Assembly: GCF_037893015.1 (NCBI RefSeq)
Contig: NC_133658.1
Coordinates: forward strand, 631,500,211-631,564,210
From: Macrotis lagotis
Taxonomy: Eukaryota > Chordata > Mammalia > Peramelemorphia > Peramelidae
DNA length: 64,000 bases
Direction: 5' to 3'
In this document: positions 35,018 to 46,983 of the stretch, piece by piece
Layout of the letters: each line of letters starts with the position of its first letter
How positions within the stretch are numbered: position 1 is the first letter of the stretch
The notes under the pieces: generated by a model
What the model was told of the DNA's origin: nothing
Database searches by the model: none
The model's input: the letters and a program-made list of their open reading frames with translations, nothing else
Program-made: the position numbers and the translations under genes

Positions 35018-35384
35018 ATGAGATAAATAAAAAAAAAATTAGGAGAGAAATGAAAATGTGATAAGAATATAATCGTATACCTAGATAGAGAGAAGATATA
35101 GATAAGGGCATGGTTAAACATTTAGTATGTTTAATCTAATATCAATATAATAATATAATAATGATATTAATGAATGTGATAAATTAGTGATGATTAGTAT
35201 CCTCCTTCCTAAATTAAACTTTATTTGCCAAGGTGCTGTCCTGGGCCTTTTTCTTTTTTCACTTCTCTCTCCACATCTTTGCTCTGGTGATCCTAGCAAT
35301 TTTTAAAGTTTAATTAGCATCTGTATGCAGATAAATGTGATCAGATAGCAGATCAATATGACTAGCCTTGTTCTCTCACCTAAA

Positions 35385-36290
35385 ATTCATACGAACATCA
35401 TCAAATGTCTATTGAACATCTTCATTGAAATATATTATCACACTCCCTCCAGTAAAACCTGTTTGTTTTTCAAATAACCCTATTTATGTTAAGTAGAATA
35501 TCATCTTTTGAGTCATTAAGTTCACAGTATCAAAACTATATTTAACTCTTTCCTCTACTTCATCTTTCATATACAATTGATTACCCAGTTTGATTGATTC
35601 TACCTCTTAATTCTGTCCTCTCCATTCATTCTCTATGCATTAATTGAGATTCTAATTTCCATTCTTCTGTTCCATTATGATTAACTTCTTTTTTCCAAGT
35701 TTGATTTTTTTCAAGTCAATGGGGTTAAGTGGCTTGCCCAAGGCCACACAGCTAGGTAATTATTAAATGTCTGAGGCTGGATTTGAACTCAGGTACTCCT
35801 GACTCCAGGGTCGGTGCTCTATCCACTGTGTCACCTACCTGCTCCCTTAACTTCAAATTGAATTCTTGGCTTCCCTTTTCTAATGTGTCAATCAATAATC
35901 TAATAAAATAATCATGTTAAAGGATGATCATAGCACTTATCTTTCAGAAATCTTGAGTGGTTCTCTATTTTGCCTTAAGAATAAAATATGATTTCCAAAT
36001 GTTGCATTTAAGGCTATTCTCATTATGAATCTAGTTTTCCAAGGTTTAGTTTTTATAGTTTCTTAGTCTAGTTTTCCAGGATGAGATGCATGTTTCTATT
36101 TCTTTGGTCAAACCAAACTGATCTCCTTGATATTCCCCAAATAGGACCCTCCATCTCCATCTACAGAATTCATTACAAGCCTTCCCCCAATGCCAAAAAT
36201 GTACTCTCTGCCTTACTGAGTTTCCTTCAAGGTTTGACACACATTGCATCTACCACTAGAATTCTTGCTTTGTCTATGGGTGTGTATGCA
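35385..36290 (+). mobile_element. LINE-2 3' portion, split by a SINE
   Basis: 'ttgattgattctacctctta', 'ttgagtggttctctattttg', 'ccttaagaataaaatatgat', 'aaaccaaactgatctccttg' and 'tgactgagtttcc'-like sequence near 36218 match successive L2 blocks (last ORF2 part). The SINE at 35691-35846 interrupts it. Confidence 0.7.
35691..35846 (-). mobile_element. Marsupial tRNA-type SINE inserted into L2
   Basis: Reverse SINE ('caagtcaatggggttaagtg' to 'gtcacctacctgctccc') with 'ttaacttc' at 35681-35688 and 35847-35854 as an 8-bp TSD. Confidence 0.9.
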
Positions 36291-36749
36291 TAGGGACAAC
36301 TCTCTTAAAATTTTAAATTCCAGAAAAGGTACTTAACTGCATTTACAGAAAATGTTTTCTCACCTGTGTGCTTCCCATGTCCATGAAATACAGGCCTTAT
36401 TATCAAACACAAAAATTGTATAATGGTAAAAACCTATTAAAATATGAAGAAATTGCTAAATTTTCAAGAGGATTGACAACTTTCAGTATAAAAGTTGTCA
36501 TTGAGAAGCTCTTTCATTCCATTTGAAGACCCAGTACCTAGCATAGTATGTCTCACTTAATAGGAACTTAATACTTATTGAGTAATTCATTAAATGTAAT
36601 AAAACTGAAACCTTATTTTTCTTGCTTTATAACCCTGATTCCTTAATAAAACAAAACAAACAAAAATAAAATGTGTTTTAAAAAATGATCTTCAAGCACA
36701 AGTTCTCTTATATCATTAAAACTCATTAAAATCTAACTATTTCAAATTT

Positions 36750-36762
36750 TGGGAAAATATTT
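36750..36762. repeat. TSD of the RPLP1 retrocopy, left
   Basis: 'tgggaaaatattt', identical to 37306-37318. The pre-insertion site reads ...atattt/aaca..., an acceptable L1 endonuclease target (TTT/AA). Confidence 0.85.
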
Positions 36763-37305
36763 TTTAGTTGAATTAAGCCCTTTATTTAATGTTACGGAAA
36801 ATATTTAGTCAAACAGACCAAAACCCATATCATCATAAGACTCCTCGGATTCTTCTTTTTTTGCTTCTTCTTTCTTCTTCTCCTCAGCTGGGGCAGCTGC
36901 ACTAGCAGGAGCAGCACCTCCAGCAGGGGCAGCACCACCAGCCTCTAGGGCAGGTCCACCAACTCCTACATTGCAGATGAGACTTCCAATACTGACATTA
37001 GACATAGCCTTTGCAAATAATCCAGGCCAGAATGGTTCTACATTCACACCTGCTGCTTTAATGAGGGTGTTAATTTTATCTTCCATGACCATAACTTCGT
37101 CCTGGTGAAGGATGAGGGTGGAGTAACTTCTTCCTTGTGAAGGATGAGGGTGGAGTAGATGCAGGAGAGTTTGGAGTTGGCCATTTCAGGGGATGGAGGA
37201 GACCTGTTTGTAGTGGTGCTAGCTGCCGGCTGAAGTGGAGTTACCTCAACATGGCCTTAGCTTCCGAAAAAGAACCGAGCACCTTACAGACAACGGAGGA
37301 GAGGC
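36763..37305 (-). pseudogene. RPLP1: RPLP1 (60S acidic ribosomal protein P1) processed pseudogene
   Basis: A full-length intronless copy of about 543 bp. From 37305 down: 5' UTR starting with a pyrimidine tract (cctctcctcc, 5'-TOP type); ATG at 37184 giving [16 protein letters not shown]; then the acidic P1 body ([33 protein letters not shown], Ala/Pro-rich hinge, [16 protein letters not shown]) and the conserved stalk tail DDMGFGLFD with stop near 36805; AATAAA complement at 36781-36786. P1 pairs with P2 on the ribosomal stalk to recruit elongation factors. This copy is broken: a 32-bp tandem duplication near residue 16 shifts the frame, so the long open part (36805-37092) lacks the true N-terminus. 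S-to-Y changes the ESDDDMGF tail to ESYDDMGF. Confidence 0.95.
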
Positions 37306-37318
37306 TGGGAAAATATTT
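37306..37318. repeat. TSD of the RPLP1 retrocopy, right
   Basis: Second copy of 'tgggaaaatattt', directly next to the 5'-TOP end of the pseudogene. Confidence 0.85.
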
Positions 37319-37379
37319 AACATGAAATTTGATACATATGTACACACAACATAAAAAATACATTAGAGACACAATGTAT

Positions 37380-37540
37380 AATGTAGTTCTGGATTTGGAG
37401 ACATAGAGATTTGGTTCAATTCTATACTCTGACACTTAGTAGTTATATGTGGCATTGAACAAGTCATTTAATTTCTCTAAATCTCAGTTATCTATAAAAT
37501 CAGCACACTGACCCCTGAGTAGTAAGGATCAAATGAAACA
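37380..37540 (+). mobile_element. MIR relic
   Basis: 'ttggttcaattctatactct', 'gacacttagtagttatatgt', 'gaacaagtcatttaatttct' and 'ctaaatctcagttatctata' follow the MIR 5' half. Confidence 0.75.
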
Positions 37541-37799
37541 CTATATTTTTTATTTGTAAAGATTTTATTTCTTTTGAGTTTTACAATTTTTGTCCCAATC
37601 TTACTTCCCTCCCCCCACCCCTACAGAAGGAAATTTGCCAGTCTTTCCATGCTTTCCATGGTATACATTGATCTAAACTGAATGTCGTGAGAGAGAAATA
37701 ACATCCATAATGAAGAAACAAAGTATAAGAGATAGCAAGATCAGACAATAAGATATCAGTTGTTTTTCTAAATTAAAGGGAATAGTCCATGGTCTTTTT

Positions 37800-40700
37800 T
37801 CAAACTCCACAATTCTTTCTCTGGATACAGATGATATTCTCCATTGCAGACAGCTGCATATTGTTCCTGATTATTGTACTGATGGAATGAGTAAGTCCGT
37901 CAAGCCTGATCATCACCCCCATGTTGCTGTTAGGGTATATTAAGTTTTTCTGTGTGTGCCCATTTCACTCAGGATCATTTCATGCAAATCGCTCCAGGCT
38001 TCCCTGAATTCCCATCCCTCCTGGTTTCTAATAGAAAAATAGTGTTCCATGACATAAATATACCACAGTTTATTAAGCCATTCCCTATTTGAAGGACATT
38101 CACTTAATCAATTCTTTTGCCATCACAAACAGGGCTGCTATGAATATTTTTGTACACGTGATGTTTTCCACCCTTTTTCATCATCTCTTCAGGTTATAGA
38201 CCCAGTAGTGGTATAGCTAGATCAAAGGGTATGCACATTTTTGTTGCCGTTTGGGCTTAGTTCCAAATTTCTCTCTAGAAAGATTGGATGAGTTTACATC
38301 TCCACTAAGAATATAATAGTTTCTCAGATTTCCCACAGCCCTTCCAACAATGATCATTGTCCTTTTTGGTCATATTGGTAGGTCTGAGAGGTATCAGTTG
38401 GTACCTCAGAGAAGTTTTAATTTGCATTACTCTAATAAATAATGATTTAGAGAAATTCTCATATGACTATGGATTGATTTGCCTTTCCATATCCTTTGAC
38501 AATTTTTCAATTGGGGAACGGCTTTTTTTAAAAATTTGACTCATTTCTCTGTATGTTTTAGAAATGAGTCTTTTGTCAGAAATATTAACTGTAAAGATTG
38601 TTTCCCAGTTTACTACATTACTTTTGATCTTGGTTACAGTGGTTTTGTCATTGTAAAAGCCTTTAAATTTATTGTAATCAAAATCAATACTAGTTTGTTT
38701 TTAGTGGTGTTCTACATCTCTTTCTTAGTCATAAACTGCTTCCCTTTCCATAGATCTGATAGTTAAATTACTTCTTGATCTTCGAGTTTGCATATAATAT
38801 TTTTTATGTCTAAATCCTGCATCCATTTTGATTTTATTTTGGTATAGGGTGTGAGGTGTTGATCTAATCTAAGTTTCTTCCATACTAACTAATTTTCTCA
38901 ACAGTTTTTAATCAAAGAGAGTGTTTTTATCCCAATACCTGAACTCTCTGTGTCTATCAAACAGCAGTGTACTATAATGTTTTCCTGGTATTGCACCTAG
39001 TGTATTCCACTGGTCCACCACTATATTTCTTAGCCAGTTTTGATTGCTGATGCTTTATAATCTAATTTTTGATCAGTAGGGCTAAGCCGCCTTATTTTGC
39101 ACTTTGTTTTCAATGAATCCCTGGAAATTCTTAACTTTTTATTTCTCCATATGAATTTACTTCCAACTTTTTCTAACTCATTAAAGTAATTGTTTGGAAT
39201 TTTGATTGGCAGGGCACTAAACAGGTAGTTTAGTTTTGTTAGAACTGTCATTTTTATTGTAGTACCTTGATCTATCCATGAAAAGTTGATGTTTACCCAG
39301 TTATATAAATCTAATTTTATTTGTGTGAGAATTTTTGTAATTGTTCTAAAAAAAGTTTCTGAGTCTGCCTTGGCAAATAGACTCCCAGATATTTTATATT
39401 GTCTGAGGTTTCTTTGAATGGGATTTCTCTTTCTAGCTCTTTCTGCAGTATTTTGTTTGTCAAATATAGATACATTGAGGATTTATGAGGGTTTATTTTA
39501 TATCAACTTTGTTAATACTACTAATTGTTTCCAGTAGCTTTTTGGATGATTTCTTCTCATTCTCTAGGTATACCATCATGCCATTTGGAAAGAATGAGAA
39601 TTCTGTCCCTTCCTTCCCAATTCTAATTCCTTCAATTTCTTTATCTTCTCTTATTGCTGAAGCTAACATTTCCAATATGCTATTGAATAGTATTGGTGAT
39701 AAGGGGAACCCTTGATTTACCCCTGATCTTATTGGGAATGCCTCTAGGCTCTCCCCAGTGAATATAATGCTTGTTGATGGTTTCAGATAGATTCTGCTTA
39801 TTATTCTAAAGAACAGTCCATTTATTCCTGCACTCTAGGGTTTTTAGAAGGAATGGGTCCTGTATTTTGTCAAAAGCTTTTTCAGCATCTATTGATATGA
39901 TCATATGATATCTAATATGTTTGTTGTTGATATAATTAATTATAAGAATATTTTTCCCAATATTGTTCCAACCCTTCATTTCTGGGACGAACCCTATTCG
40001 ATCAAATGTATTGTCCTAGTGATAACTTGTAATCATTTTGATAAGATTTTATTTAAGATTTACTTCATCTTTGTTTATCGGGGAGATAGGTCTAAAATTT
40101 TCCTTTCTCTTTTTTATCTCTTCCTGGTTTAGGCAGCAGCACCATATTGGTTTTATAGAAAGAGTTAAGTGGAGTTCCATATTCACCTATTTTTCCAAAG
40201 AGTTTATACAGAATTGGAACCAGTTGTACCTTAAATGTTTGGTTGAATTCACTTGTGAATCCATCAGGCCCTGAAGAATTTTTCTTAGGGAGTTAAATGA
40301 TGTCTTGTTTAAATTTTTTTTCTGAGATAGGCCTGATTAGGTATTTAATCTCCTCTTCATTTAACCTGGGCAATTTATATTTCTATATATTTTTCCATTT
40401 CACTTAGATTGTCAAATTTATTGGCATAGAGTTTGGTGAAATAATTCCAAATTATTAGTTCAATTTCCTCCTCATTGATGGTGAGTTCACCTTTTTATTT
40501 ATGATATTAGCAATTTCTTTTTTTAATCAAATTGACTATAGTTTTTATCAATTTTATTGTTTTTTCATATAACCAACTCTTAGTTTTATTCATGAATTCA
40601 GCAGTGTTTTTACTTTCAATTTTATTATTTTTCCCTTAATTTTTAGAATTTCTAATTTGACATTTAATTGGTCTTTTAAAACTTTGTGCTTACTCTAAGT

Positions 40701-41505
40701 TTTTTAGTTAAATATTTAGTTCGCTGATTTCCTCTTTCTCTAATTTACCAATGTAAGAATTTAAAGATATACTATATTGTCTGATAGCTGCTTTGAGTGA
40801 CTCCTAAAGGATTTGGTATGTTGTTTCATTATTGTCATTACCTAGGATGAAATACTTAATTCTTTCTATGATTGGATGTTTGATTCACTCATTCTTTAAA
40901 ATGATGTCATTCAGTTTCAAATGAATTCTGCATCTGTATCTCCCTGGCCCAATATTGCATATAATTTTTATTGCAATGTGATCTGAGAAAGGTGTATTCA
41001 CTATTTCTGCCTTTCTTCAATTTGTTATTAGATTTTTATGCCCTAGTACATGGTCAATTATTGTATAAGTGCCATGCACAGCAGAGAAAAAGGTATATTC
41101 CTTTCTATCCCCATTCAATTTCCACCATGAGTCCATCATATCTAGGGTTTCTAACAATCTATTTACTTCTTTAACTTCTTTCTTATCTATTTTACAATTT
41201 GATTTATCTAAATATAATAGTGGGAGGGGGAGGTCTCTCATGAGTAGAGTTTTGCTGTCTATGTCTTCCTGCAGTTCTTTCACCTTCTCCTCTAAGAATT
41301 TGGATGCTATGCCATTGGTTGCATACATATTCAGTATTGAAATCACTTTATTGTCTATGATACTTTTTAGGAGGAAATAGTTTCCTTCCTTATCTCTTTT
41401 GACACTATCTATTTTTGCAGCTGCTTTGTCTGAGATAAGGATTGCTACCTCTGCTTTTATCACTTCAGCTGAAGCAAAATACATTTTCCTCTAACCTTTT
41501 ACTTT

Positions 41506-41562
<57 letters not shown>

Positions 41563-41704
41563 CTCTGCTTCAAATGAGTTTCTTATAAGCAGCATATTGT
41601 AAAATTCTCATTTTAATCTACTCTGCTATTCGCGTATATTTTAAGGGAGAGTTCATTCCATTCACATTCAAATTTATAATTACTAACTCTGTATTGCCCT
41701 CCAT
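37800..41704 (-). pseudogene. L1 ORF2 (endonuclease and reverse transcriptase), decayed
   Basis: Starts MEGNTELVIINLNVNGMNSP (the NVNG block of the AP-type endonuclease) at 41704 and ends at TGA (complement 37800-37802), about 1300 codons, the usual ORF2 length. Endonuclease motifs: VAILISDK, KRDKEGNY, YTFFSAVHGTYT.IDHVLGHK (41017-41484). RT region: FADDM-equivalent near 39590 (here FPNGMMVYLEN), NIVLEMLA-like sequence near 39670-39700 and ALPIKIP near 39190. Cysteine-rich end near 38290. The catalytic YADD/FADD motif is lost (FPNG), and stops are frequent. Confidence 0.9.
41508..41562. repeat. (TC)n(TA)n compound microsatellite inside L1 ORF2
   Basis: A run of tc units (about 41508-41537) passes into ta units (about 41538-41562). 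It sits in the endonuclease stretch following QETHxK in related elements and so grew within coding sequence after the element died. Confidence 0.9.
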
Positions 41705-41964
41705 GCTATCTTACCTCTGTTTGTATTTTTCACCTTTTTCCCTTTAACCATATTCCCCTTTATTGTTTTTCTGAATACCACTGCCTTCAGTGTGTTTGCC
41801 CTCCTATATTCACCATCCTCCAATTTCTTTCACCTTTTCCTTTTTTTCATTTTCCCTTTCCTTCCTTCTGTTAGTTCCCCTTTTACTCCTCCTCCCTGTC
41901 TCTGTCCCCACCTCCCCTTTCCCCCTTTTAATACTTGAATGGTAAGCTGTTGTTTAAGTTAACT

Positions 41965-41967
<3 letters not shown>

Positions 41968-42000
<33 letters not shown>
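41968..42000. repeat. (GT)n microsatellite in the L1 inter-ORF spacer
   Basis: Uninterrupted gt run of about 16 units. Confidence 0.95.
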
Positions 42001-42002
<2 letters not shown>

Positions 42003-42198
42003 TAACTTTATGCCAAGTCTGATGAGAGGAAGATACAGGTGTTTCTTATCTCTTCCCTTCTTCAACCCTCTGTTATCATAGGTCTTTTTTACCTCTTAGT
42101 GTAATGAGATTTACTCCATTCAATCCTCTCCCTCCTCCTGTCTCATTCCTGTCCTCCTTTTTAAGGAGGAAGTGCTTTTAAATCATTCTATCTGAGTC

Positions 42199-42460
42199 AG
42201 AAAATTCTGAATATCCATCAATTCTGGCTAATTATATCCTCTCTGATAGATTTACAATTCTTGAGAGTTATTAGAGTCTTTCTCCCAAGTAGGGAAATAG
42301 CAGTTTCATCCCATTGGGTAGCAGTCTCATGGACAAGTCATGACTGTCCATCATTTATGGCTAAGTATATTCTCTCTGATAGAATTACAATTCTTAAGAG
42401 TCATGAAACTCTTTTTCCCATGCTGGGATATAGCCAGTTTCATCTTAATGGATAGCAGCA
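42199..42460 (-). repeat. Two tandem ~130-bp units in the L1 inter-ORF spacer
   Basis: 42199-42326 and 42327-42460 share, in order, 'tctctgatag', 'ttacaattctt', 'agagt', 'ctttttcccatg/ctttctcccaag' and 'cagtttcatc'. The same pair occurs in another L1 fragment at 62652-62915. Confidence 0.8.
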
Positions 42461-42559
42461 TTTTTTTTTTCTTTACCCCCTTTTTTAATTTTTTTTTTTA
42501 CCCTTTCATGTGTCTCTTAATCTCCAGTTTGATGTTGGAATATTCTATTTAGCTCTGTT

Positions 42560-43480
42560 TTTTTCATCAGGAATTGTTGGAAGACTACCATTTTGTTAAA
42601 TGTCTATCTTTTCCCCTGAATCAGAAAGCTCAGCTTTGCTGGGTAGTATATTCTTTGGTGTATTCCAAGCTCCCTGGCTCTTTGGAATATCTCATTCCAG
42701 GCCCTTAGATCCCTTAATGTTGATGCAGCCAAGTCCTGCATAATCATTACTGTGGCTCCTTGGTATATAAAGTGTTTCTTTCTGTCTGTTTGCAGGATTT
42801 TCTGTGTTATTTGGAATTTGGCCACAAGATTCCTTGGTGTTTTCATTTTAGGATCTCTTTCCAGAGGGGAGCTATGTAGTCTTTCAATTACTATTTTTCC
42901 CTATGGTTCCATGACATAAGGGCAATTTTATATCACTTAATCCTGTAAATCTGGCCTAAGACACTTAACAATTACCTAGCTGTGTGGCCTTGGGCAAACC
43001 ACATAACACCATTGCCTTGCAAAAAAAAAAAAAAAAAAGAAAGAATTACTTTCTTTTTGCTTTTCCCAATTGAGAATGTGAGAGAAATAGTCTCATTTTG
43101 TATTTGTCCAATTGTATATTCCAATGATGTGTTTTCTTGTTGCAAGGTGTTACTCTTCACTTGGGTTTCTTTTCCCAAATTTTCCAATTAGTTTTTAAAC
43201 TCCTTCCTTATTTATTCAAGGAAATCTTTCTGTGCTGGAGACCAGATCATATTCTCCTCAGAGGTTCTAGGTCTCTCTGAGTTAGGGACTTTTCCTTCCA
43301 AGAATTTTTCTATGGACCCTCCTTACACTGGCCTTTCTTCATTTTACTAAGACCTTGAATTGGGGAGGGCCTGGTTCACTGAGGTTTGGCGTTGGGATCT
43401 CTAGAGGCTTTACTCACTGAGTGTACTCTCTCCTGTTTGCCAGTAAATGGTCCTAGAGGATTTGCTTGCTGAGTGTAATA
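42560..43480 (-). pseudogene. L1 ORF1, decayed and interrupted
   Basis: Coiled-coil region 42972-43240 (NLGKETQVKSNTLQQENTSL, repeated Q/E/N). After a SINE fragment follow TPRNLVAKFQ and the C-terminal domain ATVMIMQDLAASTLRDLRAW, REL..HQRIYYPAKLSFLIQG (42604-42846). Most of the RRM part is missing at the SINE position. The start codon is not certain; the 43480 limit is an estimate. Confidence 0.75.
42944..43041 (+). mobile_element. 5'-truncated SINE inside L1 ORF1
   Basis: 'gtaaatctggcctaagacac', 'ttaacaattacctagctgtg', 'gccttgggcaaaccacataa' and 'cattgccttgcaaaaaaaa'. Only the 3' two-thirds is present, and ORF1 sequence around it is also missing. Confidence 0.9.
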
Positions 43481-44169
43481 GCTCCAGCTGGACAATAGGG
43501 AGTGATGGTTGCTTTCTCTGGAGTGTCTGTGACCTTGATTGAGGCCCTCTCTCTTTTGGCCTGGTGGGAGTGATTGAAGCTGTTAAATACTTTTGTCTTT
43601 GATCAATAATGGGCTGTACCCTGGGGTGAGGTGATCACTCTTCCTATTGTCAGCTGGAGTGGCTCTGCAGCTCAAACACCTGTGCCTGGGGCAGAAAGTC
43701 TGTCATTGTGTTTGTTCTGGGTAGAAGCTTCAGCTGAAATGGAGATGTGGACTCTGAGTTCCTCTTGACCTCTCTCTTTCCCTGCCAGCAAGTTCCTGAG
43801 GGTCAGCACCAACACCAATCCCTCTGTTCCCTAGTTGACCCAAGGCCCTGTGGTTGACTAGGTTTTGACCCTATTGCTGATCACCCTGGTCTGGTTCTCA
43901 GGACTTCAGGCTCCTGGGCTCCAAGCCCTCCTCTCATCAGGCTAAATCCTCAGCTGTTCCAGGCTCCCAGACCCTCCCCTGTCCTGTGCTCCTGGCAGAT
44001 TCTACCCTCTGTTCCCGGACTCATTCATGACTGTAGAAGACAAATCCTGAGGTAGATGTTCTTTCTCCTGACTTTTCTTTCTGGATTTTGTTGATTGGAT
44101 TTCTGTTAAGAGGTTTGTTTAATATCATATATGGGGGAATATCAGGGGATTTTAGAACTGTGTCTGTCT

Positions 44170-44198
44170 TCTCTCTGCCATCTTGGTCAGAAGTTCAC
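44170..44198 (-). promoter_or_regulatory. L1 5' end with YY1-like motif
   Basis: The complement of 44177-44186 reads CCAAGATGGC. The YY1 site near the human L1 start fixes transcription start. Position and sequence here suggest the same role (inference). Confidence 0.55.
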
Positions 44199-44469
44199 AG
44201 GAAATAATATTGCTAAATACTTTGCAATACTTAAAAATGCTAGGTGATTGCCCTATAATATTAAGAACTAAACCTGTGAGTTTTTGAGCATTGATGAAAC
44301 AGAGGTATCAAACATAGCCAATGTGTCACATACCATCTAAAACCTTTGGAAATATTTAACAAAAAAGTAAGGTACAATACAACAGAGATAATTTTATATT
44401 TTGAAACAATGTCAATACATAATGCAAAGGAATTCCTGCATATAGTTTAGTGACTGCAATTTCTGTTTA
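44199..44469. other. Unassigned sequence
   Basis: No gene or repeat recognised. Confidence 0.45.
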
Positions 44470-44610
44470 ATTATGATACTACAGACTAAGAAATTTGAGT
44501 TCCACAGGTCACACAACCAGTTTATGTGAAAGGAAGGTTTTGAAGCTAGTTCTTCCTGATTTTTGAGGTCAAATTTTTACCTGTTATACTATACTGCTTC
44601 TCTATGAATA
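44470..44610 (+). mobile_element. MIR relic
   Basis: 'ttccacaggtcacacaacca', 'gaagctagttcttcctgatt' and 'tgttatactatactgcttc' match the MIR 3' half. Confidence 0.6.
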
Positions 44611-44885
44611 TCATATATTATTCTTTCTAGATTAAAATTCATGATATATTACTATTATTCAATAGTAATAAACAAATAACAATCAAAATTCTTTACAATT
44701 CTGATTTCTATACTTTTAAAAAGAAGGAATATGATAATTCTTACTAGAAATGAATATAAGAAAATATTATTTTTAATAAATAAACCTTACTATGATTGCT
44801 GCAAAAATTATGACCTAGCAATATGATTCAAGAAAACTTTAGTGTCTTAAATACAAGCAAACAAGAAATTCCTCAATCACTATTC

Positions 44886-44934
<49 letters not shown>

Positions 44935-46631
44935 ACTTAAAGACACACCAAGATTTTGTGTAAGGCAGGGGACTGTCTCAGTTTTTCCTTTTGATTGACT
45001 TGTTGCCCCTCAGATGAAACTGCCTCTTGTACAATTCACTAAGCCTGAGGTGACCTCAAATACATTCTGGTATGCACAATTTTGCTTTCAAGTTATCTTG
45101 TCAAGGAAGCTGACAATCTCAATAATATTACTTTATAGACTCCTTGGCAAAAATTTCTCCATCAAGAACCCAAACCACAAATGTTTCTTGTCCTTGGGTC
45201 AAGGAACATAAAATTTATTTGGTCTTATATTATTTGAAACTGGCCTACTTGTATAAACTCTGAGTTTGAAATTGAAACCAGAGGCAATGAAAAATAAAAA
45301 AGAAGACATCAGCAAAGACATTATATATATATGTATATATATACATACACATACATACATATGTACATATACAGAAAAATCCCATTTTTATTGATTCTAT
45401 CTTTTGCCACATCATTTACTGATCCACTTCATCTGGTAGAATACAGATCTTTTGGGCTATCTAATGATGTTAAAATGCTATCACAGCAAAAATTTCCCTT
45501 ATTGTCCTTGATTTTTTGCAGAAGAACTCAGAGGAATTGTACTACAAAAATATGACATTGACTCTCACAGGAAAAATGAGAATTATTTCCTTAGACACTT
45601 GTATTTTCGTTGTTTGTACCTTTGGTTATTCAATGACTGCTCATGTTGTCCATGTTGTATTCTGTATAGTCCAATTCTCTATTTAGCTATCTGCAATAAG
45701 TTTAATTAATGCAGATTTAGCACTGGGTTATTCATGTACCCTGCACAAAGCTGATTACAGCATTGTGATAGGAGACACAATTAGTGCTATAACATCAGTA
45801 CCACATCTTCTACTTTATTCTTTCAAAAGTAAATTAAAATGGTGTTTAATTACAGTATTTTTGAGTATTCATTTTCCAGTTTAATAGGGTTTCCTGATAG
45901 AGAACAGCACTGATTATGTGTTCACGATGAATGTTTAATAGCAGAAAATGAACTTGGTTGTAACTGCATTCTGTTTTCTATCTATTCAAAAGAAAACCCA
46001 TGCATATTTTTTCCCCGATGGTTGCTTTCCCCTCGTGGCACTTCTATTATTTATATAGGAATGCTAAAACATAAACCGAATAGTATGGTGATAGTGTCTC
46101 TTGTAATGCAGGTGAAAATAGCACTATTATTCTATGTGTAAAATTTGTGAATACAAAGATTTTAAAAATTGTTAAATATATGTCCACAATACATATGCAA
46201 ATCACTATTATACTGAATAGAAATTCTTAACTCTAATATTTAACTTTATCCTGAATAAGCCACTCCCTTTGTCTAGTTCTTCTAAAGCTGAATAGTCAGA
46301 TTTTGCTAGTGAATAAGCTTCATTTCAAGTCTCCATTGAAGACTGGATAATGTTTGAATCATAAGACATGAAGTGAAAATATTTGTGGAGTATAAATTTA
46401 GGTTTTAAAAAAGTACCACTCATCTGAACATTGAATATTACTGTGATATGTTGACTACAATCTTAATTGAAGGAAATGCTGTATTTTATTCAAAAGCTAG
46501 TGGGGAAAAAAAGATGGAATTTTCCCCTCCCACCTACGTTAACAAACCCTTTGAAATATATCCATGGACACAAATTCAAAACTCTTTCAGCAGAAACAAA
46601 TCATGTTGTCATTATTCGTTTATGCATAGAA
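44611..46631. other. Mostly unique sequence
   Basis: No exon-like frame. (CA)n at about 44888-44936; (TA)n and tacata units at about 45323-45375. The block 45600-46130 lacks repeats and is rich in TAATTA/ATTA words (see findings). Confidence 0.5.
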
Positions 46632-46740
46632 GATCAACCTGGGAGTCTGAAAGATCTGATTTTAAGTCTTGCCTCTGACAAATACTGACTGTGTGGTCAT
46701 ACATTTTCTAGTCATTCCATTTATTTCCCAGTTCCCTAAA
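46632..46740 (+). mobile_element. MIR/old SINE relic
   Basis: 'cctgggagtctgaaagatct', 'cttgcctctgacaaatactg' and 'actgtgtggtcatacatttt' fit the SINE/MIR tRNA-proximal half. Confidence 0.55.
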
Positions 46741-46983
46741 AAAAAAGAAATAAAATAATTACATCTGTGTAGACACTTATATTTACAATGAATATGCAAT
46801 AAACACATATATACGGATACATATGCATGCTTTCATACATAAATTTCTTAAAGAGATAGACACAGTACCTTGCATAAGATTCTCAATAAAATTTCTTAAG
46901 TAATTATTTTAACAATAAACTTACTCTGTAGAATGGGTTTCCATTTCCCTTAACTTAAAGGATTTAATAAGAAATACAGTATA

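Larger units (their letters stand above)
37546..44198 (-). mobile_element. Near-full-length LINE-1 (about 6.65 kb), degenerate
   Basis: All L1 parts are present in order on the minus strand. The 5' end carries CCAAGATGGC (complement at 44177-44186), like the YY1 site at the start of human L1, followed by a roughly 0.9-kb GC-richer 5' UTR. Then come ORF1 (about 43480-42560), a long inter-ORF spacer (about 42560-41705), ORF2 (41704-37800) and a 3' UTR ending at a T-rich stretch near 37546. Both ORFs have several stops and frameshifts, so it is dead. A SINE fragment lies in ORF1. Confidence 0.9.

Noticed and set aside
37546-44198. An active L1
   Set aside because: It is nearly full length, but the RT active-site motif is lost and both reading frames carry several breaks.
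46448-46688. Two overlapping 73-76-codon open frames
   Set aside because: Different frames of one AT-rich stretch; their ends run into a MIR/SINE relic.
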